From contig JAJEQY010000007.1 of assembly GCA_020687605.1 (NCBI GenBank), positions 1 to 64,000 of the forward strand: a stretch of 64,000 nt of DNA, in the 5' to 3' direction. This DNA comes from Intestinimonas aquisgranensis. GTDB taxonomy: Bacteria > Bacillota > Clostridia > Oscillospirales > Oscillospiraceae. The position numbers and the translations under genes are program-made. The notes beneath the pieces are model-generated. The model did not search any database, was not told the origin of the DNA, and saw only the letters and a list, made by a program, of their open reading frames with translations. Positions 16,651 to 24,522 of this stretch are shown piece by piece; the first letter of the stretch is position 1, and the number at the start of each line of letters is the position of its first letter.

Positions 16651-18549
16651 ATGGCAGACCCCAAGAAAAACCCTTTGATCGGAGCGTTCCGCGCCCCGGT
16701 CCCCGGCGCGCCGCCGGACACACCCGCGCCTCCAGAGGCGGGAAAACCGCCTGCCGCTGGAGCCGCCAAGCCTATCGACGAGAAGAAAGGACAGGAGGCC
16801 CCCAAGGCCCCTGCGGGCACTACTCCCAAGCCCGCTGATGGGAAGAAGGAACCGGAGGCCCCCAAGGCCCCTGCGGACACCTCCGCCAAGCCTGCCGATG
16901 GGAAAAAGGAGCCGGAGGCCCCCAAGGCCCCTGCGGGCACTACTCCCAAGCCCACTGATGGAAAGAAGGGGCCGGAGGCCCCCAAGGCCCCTGCGGACAC
17001 CTCCGCCAAGCCTGCCGATGGGAAGAAGGAGCCGGAGGCCCCCAAGGCTCCCGCAGACCCCCTCACCAAGCCTACCAACGAGAAGAAGGGGCCGGAGGCC
17101 CCCAAGGCCCCTGCGGACACCTCCGCCAAGCCTGCCGACGGGAAGAAGTCTCCTGTGTCTGATCCCAGTAAGCCCAAGGACGAAAAGGAGCAGGAGCCAC
17201 GATCCCCCGACCTGCGTTTCGTTGCCCTCTCCAAAATCAAACCTTTGCCCGGCACCTATGTCAAGGACGAACCCCGCAAGGATTACAGCGGCCTGATCGC
17301 GGACATTAAGAAAAACGGCCTGCAAAAGCCCGTCATTCTCCGCAAGAGCGAGAAAGAGGACGAATTTCAACTGGTAGACGGCTTCCACCGCTGCAAGGCG
17401 CTGGAGCAGGCGGGGATGCTGGAGGTCCGGGCGGATGTGTATGAAATGTCCCTTGCCCAAGCCAGTGAGTACCGTAAGGGGCACCGGGATAAGCCGCTCA
17501 TGCCGGTCCCCGGCAAGCTGGTCCCTTATCCCCCGGAGGAGCCCGCCAAGGCGGATAAGGCCCCGGAAGCCCCCGCCGTGGGGGATGAAGAACTGCCCGA
17601 AAACCTGAAAATCCCCCTGACCAAGGAGGGCCAGCCGGAGACGGTCACGACCATGAAGGTGGCGAATATCCGGCCCTTTGAAGGGCACCCCTTCGCAGTC
17701 CGCGACAACAAGGATATGTGGGACCTGGTGGACAGCATCAAGAAATTCGGCGTGCTGGAGCCGGTCATGGTCATCCCCCATAAGGACGGCGGCTATGAGA
17801 TGGTCTCCGGCCACCGCCGTATGCGCGCCTGCCAGTTGGCCGGGATTGAAAATATTCCTGTTATCGTCCGCAATCTGGACCGGGACGAGGCCATCATTTC
17901 CATGGTGGACTCCAACCTCAAGCGGGAGGAGATCAGCCCTATGGAGAAGGCCCGCGCCTATCAGATGAAAACCGACGCCATGAAACGGAAGATGGGCCGC
18001 CGGACCAAGGAGGAGATCGCGCAGGACGAGGCCCTGGGGATCAAGCGCATGAACGCCGACGAGGAGCTGGCCCAGCAGATGGGCGAGAGCCCCGCCACCA
18101 TCCAGCGGTACAAGACTTTGAATAAACTGGTCCCGGAACTCCAGGACCTGGTGGACGAGGGGAAGATCCCGGTCAACACCGGCGCGGATATTGCCCAAAT
18201 GAAGCCCAAGGAGCAGAAGGTGCTGGCGGACGCTATTCAGAAGGAGGCTAAAGTCCCCTCCGGCACCAAGGCCAAGGAGTTGAAGAAGGAGAGCCAGGCG
18301 GGCAGTCTGACCACGGAGAAGATCGTGCAGGCCGTGGCCCCCACCAAGCGGGAGGAAATGCCTCCGCTGAAGGTCACAATGCTGGAGGAGGACCTGCGGC
18401 CCTTCTTCCCTGATAAGCGCACCACCATCCCCGACGTGAAGCAGGGCATCCTGGAGGGCTTGAAGCTGCGTCAGACGGTCATGGAGCGCCAAAAGGCCAA
18501 GGCCGCGGCGGGGAAAACCGTAAAAAAGGCTGAGACGCCGACGAGGTGA
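16651..18549 (+). CDS. Protein with two ParB-like nuclease/CTP-binding domains and a repeat-rich N terminus
   Basis: A 632-residue protein. After a short start it has a disordered region built of about seven 20-residue repeats (KPADGKKEPEAPKAPADTSA), then a ParB-type domain at about 190-275 (KIKPLPGTYVKDEPRKDYSGL ... LVDGFHRCKALEQAG) and a second at about 330-425 (IRPFEGHPFAVRDNKDMWDL ... MVSGHRRMRACQLAG). A ParB-like HTH region with GESPATIQRYKTLNKL follows. The second domain has the GHRRMRA box of ParB/Spo0J-type CTP-binding proteins. No ParA is encoded next to it. It may bind ICE sites for stable inheritance or regulation, which is inference. Confidence 0.8.
   Translation: MADPKKNPLIGAFRAPVPGAPPDTPAPPEAGKPPAAGAAKPIDEKKGQEAPKAPAGTTPKPADGKKEPEAPKAPADTSAKPADGKKEPEAPKAPAGTTPKPTDGKKGPEAPKAPADTSAKPADGKKEPEAPKAPADPLTKPTNEKKGPEAPKAPADTSAKPADGKKSPVSDPSKPKDEKEQEPRSPDLRFVALSKIKPLPGTYVKDEPRKDYSGLIADIKKNGLQKPVILRKSEKEDEFQLVDGFHRCKALEQAGMLEVRADVYEMSLAQASEYRKGHRDKPLMPVPGKLVPYPPEEPAKADKAPEAPAVGDEELPENLKIPLTKEGQPETVTTMKVANIRPFEGHPFAVRDNKDMWDLVDSIKKFGVLEPVMVIPHKDGGYEMVSGHRRMRACQLAGIENIPVIVRNLDRDEAIISMVDSNLKREEISPMEKARAYQMKTDAMKRKMGRRTKEEIAQDEALGIKRMNADEELAQQMGESPATIQRYKTLNKLVPELQDLVDEGKIPVNTGADIAQMKPKEQKVLADAIQKEAKVPSGTKAKELKKESQAGSLTTEKIVQAVAPTKREEMPPLKVTMLEEDLRPFFPDKRTTIPDVKQGILEGLKLRQTVMERQKAKAAAGKTVKKAETPTR
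16764..17150 (+). repeat. Tandem 60-bp coding repeats in the ParB-like gene
   Basis: Six clear copies begin at 16801, 16861, 16921, 16981, 17041 and 17101 with CCCAAGGC(C/T)CC(T/C)GC, and a degenerate one precedes them. Each encodes 20 residues rich in Pro, Ala, Lys and Glu. High DNA identity suggests recent expansion. Confidence 0.9.
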
Positions 18550-18554
18550 ACAGG

Positions 18555-18845
18555 ATGAACGGAAAACGAATGTGCCAGAGCTATGAGATCATCGACAGCC
18601 GCCGGGTGGGAGATACCGAGGTGGTGCTGGGGTACAGCCCCACGGAGGTCTCCCCCTACGTCACCTGGAAGTGTTATGCCTACGACAATTTCCAGGGGTA
18701 CAACTATGGCCGTTATTTCGGAGACGAGCAGGCCGCCCGGAAGAATATGAAACAGCGGGTGGATGAACTGAGGGAGGAGCTTCCGCCCGGACACCCGGAC
18801 TGGAAGCCCCGGCGGCACAGGAAAGACCCCGGCATGGAGCGGTAA
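18555..18845 (+). CDS. Small ICE protein of unknown function
   Basis: A 96-residue protein starting 6 bp after the ParB-like stop, with GAGGTG positioned for ATG 18555 (a GTG at 18546 is possible). Pattern: YEIIDSRRVGDTEVVLGYSPT, then WKCYAYDNFQGYNYGRYFGDEQAARKNM. No family is recognised. It ends in a basic tail, RRHRKDPGMER, resembling tails of other ICE proteins. Its stop sits inside a strong terminator. Confidence 0.6.
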   Translation: MNGKRMCQSYEIIDSRRVGDTEVVLGYSPTEVSPYVTWKCYAYDNFQGYNYGRYFGDEQAARKNMKQRVDELREELPPGHPDWKPRRHRKDPGMER

Positions 18846-18868
18846 CGTACCATGTCCGGGGTTTTTTT
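18827..18868 (+). terminator. Terminator after the small gene following the ParB-like gene
   Basis: Arms CCCCGGCATGG and CCATGTCCGGGG with a 12-base loop, then seven T residues. It closes the repA-ParB transcription unit. Confidence 0.8.
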
Positions 18869-18875
18869 CCTATTC

Positions 18876-18904
18876 AAAAGTCCTCTCAATTTGATGGGAC
18901 TTTC
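18876..18904. repeat. ICE palindrome, copy 2 (diverged)
   Basis: AAAAGTCCTCTCAATTTGAT then GGGACTTTC. It lies only 8 bp after the previous terminator and just before the ribosome site of the ArdC-like gene. Confidence 0.75.
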
Positions 18905-18938
18905 CGGGGAGGTGTGAAAAATCGACTTTCAAGAGCGT

Positions 18939-19886
18939 ATGGAGCGTGTGCGGGCGCTGACGGATCAACTGGAGGCCGGTATCACCGGCCTGTTCCAGAG
19001 CGGCCAGTACGCGGCCTACCTGCAATCCCTCTCCAAACTGCACCATTACAGTTACGGCAATATTTTTCTCATTAAGCTCCAGTGTCCGCACGCCTCCATG
19101 GTGGCAGGGTATGGGGACTGGAAACGGAAATTCGGCCGTCATGTCAAGGCGGGCGAGACCGGCATCACCATCCTGGCCCCCTGCCCTTACTGGGCGCGGG
19201 ATGAGGTGGAGGAGACCGGCCCGGACGGGCAGACCATCAAGGAACAGAAATGGGTGAAAAAAACTGGTTTCACCACGGCTACGGTGTTTGATGTCAGCCA
19301 GACAGAGGGACGGGAACTCCCCAGCCTGGGTGTGGAGTCCTTGACAGGCACCGTAGAGGGCTATGAAAAACTACTGTCCACCTTAAAATCCATCTCCCCC
19401 GTCCCTGTCAGCGAGGGCCCCCTGCCGCCGGGCGTCCATGGGGCGTACTGCCACGCGGAACAGAAGATTACCCTCAGCCCCGGCATGAGCGAGGCCCAGA
19501 CCATCAAAACGCTGGTCCATGAGATCGCCCACGCCAAGCTGCACGCCCTCCCGGTGGAGGGCGGGATCATCGTAGGGGCCCATGAGAAGGACCGGCGCAC
19601 CCGCGAGGTGGAGGCGGAGAGCGTGGCCTATACCGTCTGTCAGTACCTGGGCCTGGACACCAGAGACTACTCCTTCGGCTACATTACCGGGTGGAGCAGC
19701 GGCAGAGAGCAAACGGAGCTGCGCGCCTCCCTGGAGTGTATTCGCAACACCGCCGCGGAACTGATCGACGGCGTTGAGAGCCGCTGCCTGGACCGTCCGC
19801 CCCCGGAGCCTGTGCCGCAGAGCCAAAAGAGGCGTACCAAGGGCAGGAAGAAGCGGGCCCGGACCTCAAAAGTCCCCTCAATTTGA
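18939..19886 (+). CDS. ArdC-like antirestriction / zinc-metallopeptidase-type protein, start possibly disrupted
   Basis: A 315-residue reading from ATG 18939. The N-terminal part (YAAYLQSLSKLHHYSYGNIFLI, then GDWKRKFGRHVKAGETGITI) matches the ArdC single-stranded-DNA-binding domain. The second part has the metal motif TLVHEIAHAKLH near residue 190 and the helper acidic motif REVEAESVAYTVCQYLGLD. ArdC proteins enter recipients during conjugation and protect incoming DNA. The good ribosome site (GGGGAGGTG) serves a GTG at 18914 that is one base out of frame because of an A5 run; with four A residues it would read KIDFQERMERV. The C-terminal tail is basic and ends in palindrome-encoded KVPSI. 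Confidence 0.8.
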   Translation: MERVRALTDQLEAGITGLFQSGQYAAYLQSLSKLHHYSYGNIFLIKLQCPHASMVAGYGDWKRKFGRHVKAGETGITILAPCPYWARDEVEETGPDGQTIKEQKWVKKTGFTTATVFDVSQTEGRELPSLGVESLTGTVEGYEKLLSTLKSISPVPVSEGPLPPGVHGAYCHAEQKITLSPGMSEAQTIKTLVHEIAHAKLHALPVEGGIIVGAHEKDRRTREVEAESVAYTVCQYLGLDTRDYSFGYITGWSSGREQTELRASLECIRNTAAELIDGVESRCLDRPPPEPVPQSQKRRTKGRKKRARTSKVPSI

Positions 19887-19896
19887 GGGGAGATTT
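19868..19896. repeat. ICE palindrome, copy 3
   Basis: AAAAGTCCCCTCAATTTGAG then GGGAGATTT. It supplies the last codons and stop of the ArdC-like gene. Confidence 0.85.
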
Positions 19897-19925
19897 CCAA
19901 AACCATTCGATAGGAGTGAAGCAGC

Positions 19926-21023
19926 ATGGAACATAACAGCCGGATGAAGGAGATTACCGGCAATCTGAAGCAGGATGTAAAGGATCTGCTGGGCGAGAGC
20001 GCCAGCCTGTTCACCGGCTTTTTCAAACGAGGGGCTTGTACGGTCCGGGCGGTGGCGGACAAGTGGAAAGCATTTGCCCACGATATTTCCGCCGCTGTGG
20101 ACGACCTGATGAAGCCGCCCTTCGCGGAAGGCGGCCCGGAGGCCCCAATGGTCAGCCTGGACCCGGAGGGCGAGCCTATTGTGACCATCACGGAGAGCAT
20201 GGATGAGCGTTTTCCCACTGGCAAACAGATGTCTCTCTCCCAAGCGGAGAATTATGTACGCCAGGTGGATCAGGAGTACCGGGAGGCTGAACGGACGCCG
20301 CAGGCGGTCAAGGTGAAGATCGACTATGTGAAAGACGGCCGGACAGACCGCTACTGGCTCCCTCTGGAAATCGGGGCGGGCGGCTCCCTTCTGGAACAGA
20401 TGCAGACCCATATCGGTGCATACCAAGACGGGCAGGCACGGGTAAACCAGTTATTTCAGAGTGTGCCGCAGGAATACCGCACGGTTTTACAGGAAGAATT
20501 GACGCCTTTTATCCATCAAAGTGTCGATGAGCTCTCCCGCGGCCTTCTGCCCTGTTTCCAGCGCCATTGTCAGGCGGCGGACCTGGGAAAGCAAATGGAG
20601 GAGCAGGCGGCCCTTCTGCCGGAGGGGGAGCAGGAAGCATTTCGCTCCGCCGTTCAGCAGATCATGAAACGCCTGCATAAGTCCATCAATATGGGAAAAA
20701 CGCAGGAACAGCCCGCAGTCCAGCGGGAGGCCCCTTCTGCGGAGGGCCTATTGTCTCCGCAGGAGGACATGACGCAGCCACCCCAGGAGAGGGAGGCGGG
20801 ACCCGCCCCGTGCAGCCCGTCCGTAAAGGTCCGTCTGCAACAGCTTAGAAAAGACAGGAGGCCGGCACCCGCTGTTACACAAGTCGAAATGGCTCCTCCT
20901 GAGCCCGGTAGACCTGCCAAAAGCGAGTATGACGCCAGACGGATGCAATGGGAGGTTCAGGAGCGCGCCATCCCAAAGCCAAAGGCCAGGCGGCCCAAAC
21001 CGCGAAAAGGCCCGGAGCGTTGA
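19926..21023 (+). CDS. ICE accessory protein of unknown function
   Basis: A 365-residue soluble protein. The N-terminal 70 residues are helical (LKQDVKDLLGESASLFTGFFKRG ... VADKWKAFAHDISAAVDDLM), followed by a middle region with FPTGKQMSLSQAENYVRQVDQEYREA and VKVKIDYVKDGRTDRYWLPLEIG, seen in polyvalent mobile-element proteins, and a helical region. The last 100 residues are disordered and basic, ending RRPKPRKGPER. No catalytic motif is visible. Confidence 0.65.
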   Translation: MEHNSRMKEITGNLKQDVKDLLGESASLFTGFFKRGACTVRAVADKWKAFAHDISAAVDDLMKPPFAEGGPEAPMVSLDPEGEPIVTITESMDERFPTGKQMSLSQAENYVRQVDQEYREAERTPQAVKVKIDYVKDGRTDRYWLPLEIGAGGSLLEQMQTHIGAYQDGQARVNQLFQSVPQEYRTVLQEELTPFIHQSVDELSRGLLPCFQRHCQAADLGKQMEEQAALLPEGEQEAFRSAVQQIMKRLHKSINMGKTQEQPAVQREAPSAEGLLSPQEDMTQPPQEREAGPAPCSPSVKVRLQQLRKDRRPAPAVTQVEMAPPEPGRPAKSEYDARRMQWEVQERAIPKPKARRPKPRKGPER

Positions 21024-21033
21024 GGGCGGAGCG

Positions 21034-21492
21034 ATGGAACAGCAGGAGCTTTACCGCTATTATTCCACCCAGCGGCCCGTGGACATAGGGACCTATCCCA
21101 AGGACCCGGATAACCCCCTGACGGGATTTCTTAATTACGACGAGCGTACCAGCGTGGAGCACGGCGCGTTCCGGGCCTGGGGGGAGGTCATTTACCGTTC
21201 CCCCCTTACCCCGGATCAAATATATCAGTATGAACTGCGGCCATCCAGGGATAACCCGGATGTGCGACGGACAATGGCGGAGCAGGCCCAGGTGGTGGGT
21301 ATCTGGGAGATGCGGAATCATGTCCCGGAGAACAGGCGCATGACACGGTATGTCCATCCCGGTAAGTTTATCGCGGGCAAGCGCGTCACCCCGGAGGAAC
21401 TGGCCAGACAATGCCGGCTGGCCCAAGACTATCCCTTTGTTTACACCCGCGGCCCGCGGCCTAAAAAGTCCCCTCAAATTGAGGGAAGATAA
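21034..21492 (+). CDS. ICE accessory protein with YxSTQRP motif
   Basis: A 152-residue protein. The core, YRYYSTQRPVDIGTYPKDPDNPLTGFLNYDERTSVEHGAFRAWGEVIYRSPLT, recurs in mobile elements of Clostridia; no function is known to me. The ATG at 21034 lies 10 bp after the preceding stop with GAGGGCGGA ahead of it. The C-terminal codons KKSPQIEGR come from palindrome copy 4. Confidence 0.6.
   Translation: MEQQELYRYYSTQRPVDIGTYPKDPDNPLTGFLNYDERTSVEHGAFRAWGEVIYRSPLTPDQIYQYELRPSRDNPDVRRTMAEQAQVVGIWEMRNHVPENRRMTRYVHPGKFIAGKRVTPEELARQCRLAQDYPFVYTRGPRPKKSPQIEGR
21464..21490. repeat. ICE palindrome, copy 4
   Basis: AAAAGTCCCCTCAAATTGAG then GGAAGAT. It forms the 3' end of the preceding gene, read in a different frame from copies 1 and 3. 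Confidence 0.8.
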
Positions 21493-21507
21493 CAGGGAGG
21501 CGCTTTT

Positions 21508-21912
21508 ATGTATCTTGTCAACGCAAACACAGAACGATTGGAAGAAGTGGAAATCTTGACCGTCCCCGGCCTGTTTACGACCCGGCGGGTGGACCGCGCC
21601 ACACTCCCCCCGTGGATGCACCTCTATGAAATGCAGACAGACCCGGACGATTGGAGCCAGCCGGGCTTGCTGGGGCTGCATATCACGGTGGAGCACTTCG
21701 GCACCGTGCTCACCGCCAGCCCCCTCCCCCTGCCATCCGGCGGCTATCTGGATCTGGCTCCCGGCGACTTCGTACAGGGCCAGGGTGCGGAGCGGTTGAC
21801 GGCGGCTGAGTTTGAGGCCAAGTACCTGGACCCGGACTACCAGCCGCCCCCGGCCGTGCGCCCGGAACAGCGGTGGCACAGCCGGACAAGGGTGGTGCAG
21901 CCGGTAAGATGA
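21508..21912 (+). CDS. LPD28-like polyvalent-protein domain protein
   Basis: A 134-residue protein. The arrangement LEEVEILTVPGLFTTRRVDRATLPPWMHLYEMQTDPDD, then ITVEHFGTVLTASPLPL, resembles the LPD28 large-polyvalent-protein-associated domain carried by Gram-positive ICEs; no catalysis is known. The ribosome site is AGGGAGG. It ends in a basic tail (RTRVVQPVR), and its TGA overlaps the next ATG. Confidence 0.6.
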   Translation: MYLVNANTERLEEVEILTVPGLFTTRRVDRATLPPWMHLYEMQTDPDDWSQPGLLGLHITVEHFGTVLTASPLPLPSGGYLDLAPGDFVQGQGAERLTAAEFEAKYLDPDYQPPPAVRPEQRWHSRTRVVQPVR

Positions 21913-22505
21913 AAGAGACAAATATTAAATTGTTTCCTGTTTTGGACGGATTGTGCGGCCGGACCACCCCCTCCACCCCAGCAAGTTTCCGCCCGGACCT
22001 CTGGACGCTCCAGGCGGCTGTGTCGGAATACGAGATGGAGGAGCGGACCTTCTACTGGCTCCCCCGTTCCGGCGGAGGGCTGTGTGTCCGGGAACGGGAT
22101 GTGTTCCTTCGCGGCTCCCACGGCCACCGGGTATGGATCAGCCAGCGCCCGGAGGCCGGAGAGGAGGCATACTGTGTCATCCTCAAGGGCAGGGACCGGG
22201 ACAGCCCCACGGGGGATATACGCTCCTTCGATTTTTCCGCACACCTCCACCGCCTGGAACACACGGCGGTGGAGGCCAAAGCCGTGGAACTGGTCTTTTA
22301 CTCCGGGCGGCGGTTTTCTATGGAGCCGGAACGGTACAGGGCGGCCATGGAAGATTTGTTTTGGGAATACGGGACACTCCGGCGCATCCGGTATCTGCCG
22401 GAAAACGAGGCGGCTCTGGTCCGCACGATCATGATGGAGCATCGGTATCAAAAGGGCTGGATGCCGAAAAAGGACCGGGCGCCGCCCAGCGGCCCGGTCA
22501 GATAG
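21909..22505 (+). CDS. ICE accessory protein of unknown function
   Basis: A 198-residue soluble protein translationally coupled to the preceding gene (ATGA overlap). It contains YEMEERTFYWLPRSGGGLCVRERDVFLRGSHGH and a helical C-terminal part (MEPERYRAAMEDLFWEYGTLRRIRYLP). No family is recognised. The C-terminus is KKDRAPPSGPVR. It belongs to the run of accessory genes at 16-28 kb and is not similar to its neighbours. Confidence 0.6.
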   Translation: MKETNIKLFPVLDGLCGRTTPSTPASFRPDLWTLQAAVSEYEMEERTFYWLPRSGGGLCVRERDVFLRGSHGHRVWISQRPEAGEEAYCVILKGRDRDSPTGDIRSFDFSAHLHRLEHTAVEAKAVELVFYSGRRFSMEPERYRAAMEDLFWEYGTLRRIRYLPENEAALVRTIMMEHRYQKGWMPKKDRAPPSGPVR

Positions 22506-22521
22506 GGAGGTGAATTGCAGT

Positions 22522-23439
22522 ATGGCAAAAAAATCGTTTTATGAGATCGGCTCCAGTGAAGGTTATCTTCGGGAGGGCTTTTACCTGGAGGTCAGGCGGC
22601 AGATCAACTACCGGGGCGACAGGGCCGACTTCAAGCCGTTCCTGAATGTCCCGGTCAAGGACCTGGAAAAGCAGTTAAAGGAAAGCCAGGCGGAGGAAAA
22701 GAAAGTCTTTGAGGAGATGAAGAAGGCCGTCACCGCCTGGGATGAGCATGGGGCGCAGACCCTTCTCCTGCAAAAAGCAATCGAATATCTGAAAACGCCG
22801 GAGGTCACACACACCCGCAATGAGTGGCAGAGGCACAAGGACGGCTCCTGGGAGATCAGCAACCTGGTCTATAAAATGACATTCAACATCGTCAAGTCTG
22901 GTGATGAATGGAAATTGACCTGGGAGTTGTCCTACACGGCCCCCGGCCTGTCTCAAGGGTATTGGGGCTATACCCGGAGCCCCAGGGAACGAATTGAGTA
23001 CGAGGGCAGCAAGAAGTACAAGACCATGGAGGGGGCCCAGAAGTACATCCAGAGCAAATTCGACCAGTATGCGCCGTGCTTTGAATCCCTGTCCCCGCCC
23101 ATCCCGGCGGAGGCAAAGGAATTGTTTTGTGTCAACGGCCAACTCCTGCAAGGGTATTCGCTCCAACCCCCGGTCCCGCAGAAGGAAAAGGTCACGCTGG
23201 AGGACCTGCTGAACTGCCTGGAGGACGGCGATATGGCCGTACCATCGGAGGCGCAGCCCGTCTCCGGTGAGCCGGCCCCTCCAGCGGAGGAAAAACCCCA
23301 GGCGGGGCCGCCCCTCCCGGTCCAGGTCCAGGCACAGACGGCGGACAGGGGGAAACAGGAGCCGCCTCCGGCCAAAGCCGCCCGCCCAGCCGCCAGGAAA
23401 AAGCCGCTGCATAAAAAGCGGCTGGCTATGGCGCGATAG
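22522..23439 (+). CDS. ICE accessory protein, paralogue A
   Basis: A 305-residue protein similar along its length to the next gene. Shared landmarks: N(E/Q)W near residue 99, a W..SN(L/M)VYKM motif near residue 115, and SPPIP ... VNGQLLQGY near residues 194-215. The last 90 residues are Pro/Ala-rich and end in a basic tail (ARKKPLHKKRLAMAR). GGGAGGTG precedes the ATG. The family is unknown; the duplicated, soluble, tail-bearing architecture is the main clue. Confidence 0.6.
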   Translation: MAKKSFYEIGSSEGYLREGFYLEVRRQINYRGDRADFKPFLNVPVKDLEKQLKESQAEEKKVFEEMKKAVTAWDEHGAQTLLLQKAIEYLKTPEVTHTRNEWQRHKDGSWEISNLVYKMTFNIVKSGDEWKLTWELSYTAPGLSQGYWGYTRSPRERIEYEGSKKYKTMEGAQKYIQSKFDQYAPCFESLSPPIPAEAKELFCVNGQLLQGYSLQPPVPQKEKVTLEDLLNCLEDGDMAVPSEAQPVSGEPAPPAEEKPQAGPPLPVQVQAQTADRGKQEPPPAKAARPAARKKPLHKKRLAMAR

Positions 23440-23448
23440 GGGGCGGGC

Positions 23449-24315
23449 ATGGCATATACGCATATCACCCCTGGATGGGAAATCGAAATGTCCGCCCATT
23501 ACTATCCAGATAAAAAGGCGGACCGTGTTGCGGAACTGATCCAACTGCCGCGGGAGGAATTGACCACCATGGAGGAGGCCAGCGTGGCCCAGGAAAAAGC
23601 CATTTTCTCAAAATTCTCTGAAATCGAGGCCGAATGGCGGAAGCAGGCGGCGGAGACCATAGCCATCCGCAAGGCCAGGGAGTATCTGCGGGCCTTGCCG
23701 GTGGAGCACACGTCCAACCAGTGGAAGGTCAATCAATTCGGCTGGAACGTATTGAGCAACATGGTCTATAAAATGTCGTATCGTGTGTCCGAAAATAAAA
23801 CGCCGGATGGAACTCTTATCAACTGTACTTTGTCCTGGGATATTCATTATAACACGCTCCAGCATCCAACCCCAGACTACACCGGCGACGGCTGGAAGAT
23901 CGCCGGGCAGAGCGACAAGCGGTTTGCCACAAAAGAGGAGCTGGAGCGTTACCTGCAAGGCAGGATCAAAGCCTACGCCCACCTGTTCACGGAGGTGTCC
24001 CCGCCTATCCCAAAGGGAGAGGAAAGACGATTCTCCGTCAACGGCATCCTTCTCCCCGGCTATACGGTGGAGGCTTCCCTGGAAGAACGGGTGGAGGAAA
24101 TGCTTTCCTTTCTGGAGGACGACCCGGCCCTGCTGGAGGAGCCGCTGTCCTCCGGCCATCAAGACACACCACAAGAGGAGGAGCCGACTATGGCACAGAA
24201 GCTGCATACCACGCCCCTGAATCAGCACCGAAACCGGGAGAGTGTTCAAAAGCCGGAGACCGCCCGGAAAGGGCCCAAGAAACCGCCCCGCCGGAAAACG
24301 GCCCCGGTACGGTGA
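23449..24315 (+). CDS. ICE accessory protein, paralogue B
   Basis: A 288-residue protein starting 10 bp after paralogue A. It repeats the same plan: an N-terminal helical region, NQWKVNQFGWNVLSNMVYKMSYRV, a central beta-rich part, and SPPIPKGEERRFSVNGILLPGY. The tail is basic (KGPKKPPRRKTAPVR). Divergence from A is substantial, so the duplication is old. The gene is followed by a hairpin-rich non-coding region. Confidence 0.6.
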   Translation: MAYTHITPGWEIEMSAHYYPDKKADRVAELIQLPREELTTMEEASVAQEKAIFSKFSEIEAEWRKQAAETIAIRKAREYLRALPVEHTSNQWKVNQFGWNVLSNMVYKMSYRVSENKTPDGTLINCTLSWDIHYNTLQHPTPDYTGDGWKIAGQSDKRFATKEELERYLQGRIKAYAHLFTEVSPPIPKGEERRFSVNGILLPGYTVEASLEERVEEMLSFLEDDPALLEEPLSSGHQDTPQEEEPTMAQKLHTTPLNQHRNRESVQKPETARKGPKKPPRRKTAPVR

Positions 24316-24522
24316 CAGCGGCGCTCGCGCCGCTGTCCGCGCCAGCATGGCATTTTGACAGCAAAATGCCGCTGGTCAGGGGCTCCGCCCCTGATACCCC
24401 CGCGCCGCCGAAAGTCCCCTCAATTTGAGGGGACTTTTTTCCGTGGGCACAGCCCCCCCGCACAACACCAACGCATATCCTCTTGATATGCGCTATTTGA
24501 TACCTGAACTGAAGGTGAACAG
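24316..24522. other. Hairpin cluster upstream of the mobilisation genes, candidate oriT
   Basis: 207 bp without a gene, holding at least four dyads: CAGCGGCG / CGCCGCTG near 24317-24336, GCATTTTG / CAAAATGC near 24350-24369, CAGGGGC / GCCCCTG near 24377-24393, and GCATATC / GATATGC near 24474-24492, plus palindrome copy 5. It lies one gene before mobC and the relaxase, where MOBP systems often keep the transfer origin. The nic site cannot be named from sequence alone. Confidence 0.4.
24411..24437. repeat. ICE palindrome, copy 5
   Basis: AAAGTCCCCTCAATTTGAGG then GGACTTTTTT. The long T run makes it a good terminator for the accessory operon ending at 24315. Confidence 0.88.

Noticed and set aside
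16764..17150. CRISPR-like array in the ParB-like gene
   Set aside because: The 60-bp units are in frame and encode a 20-residue protein repeat.
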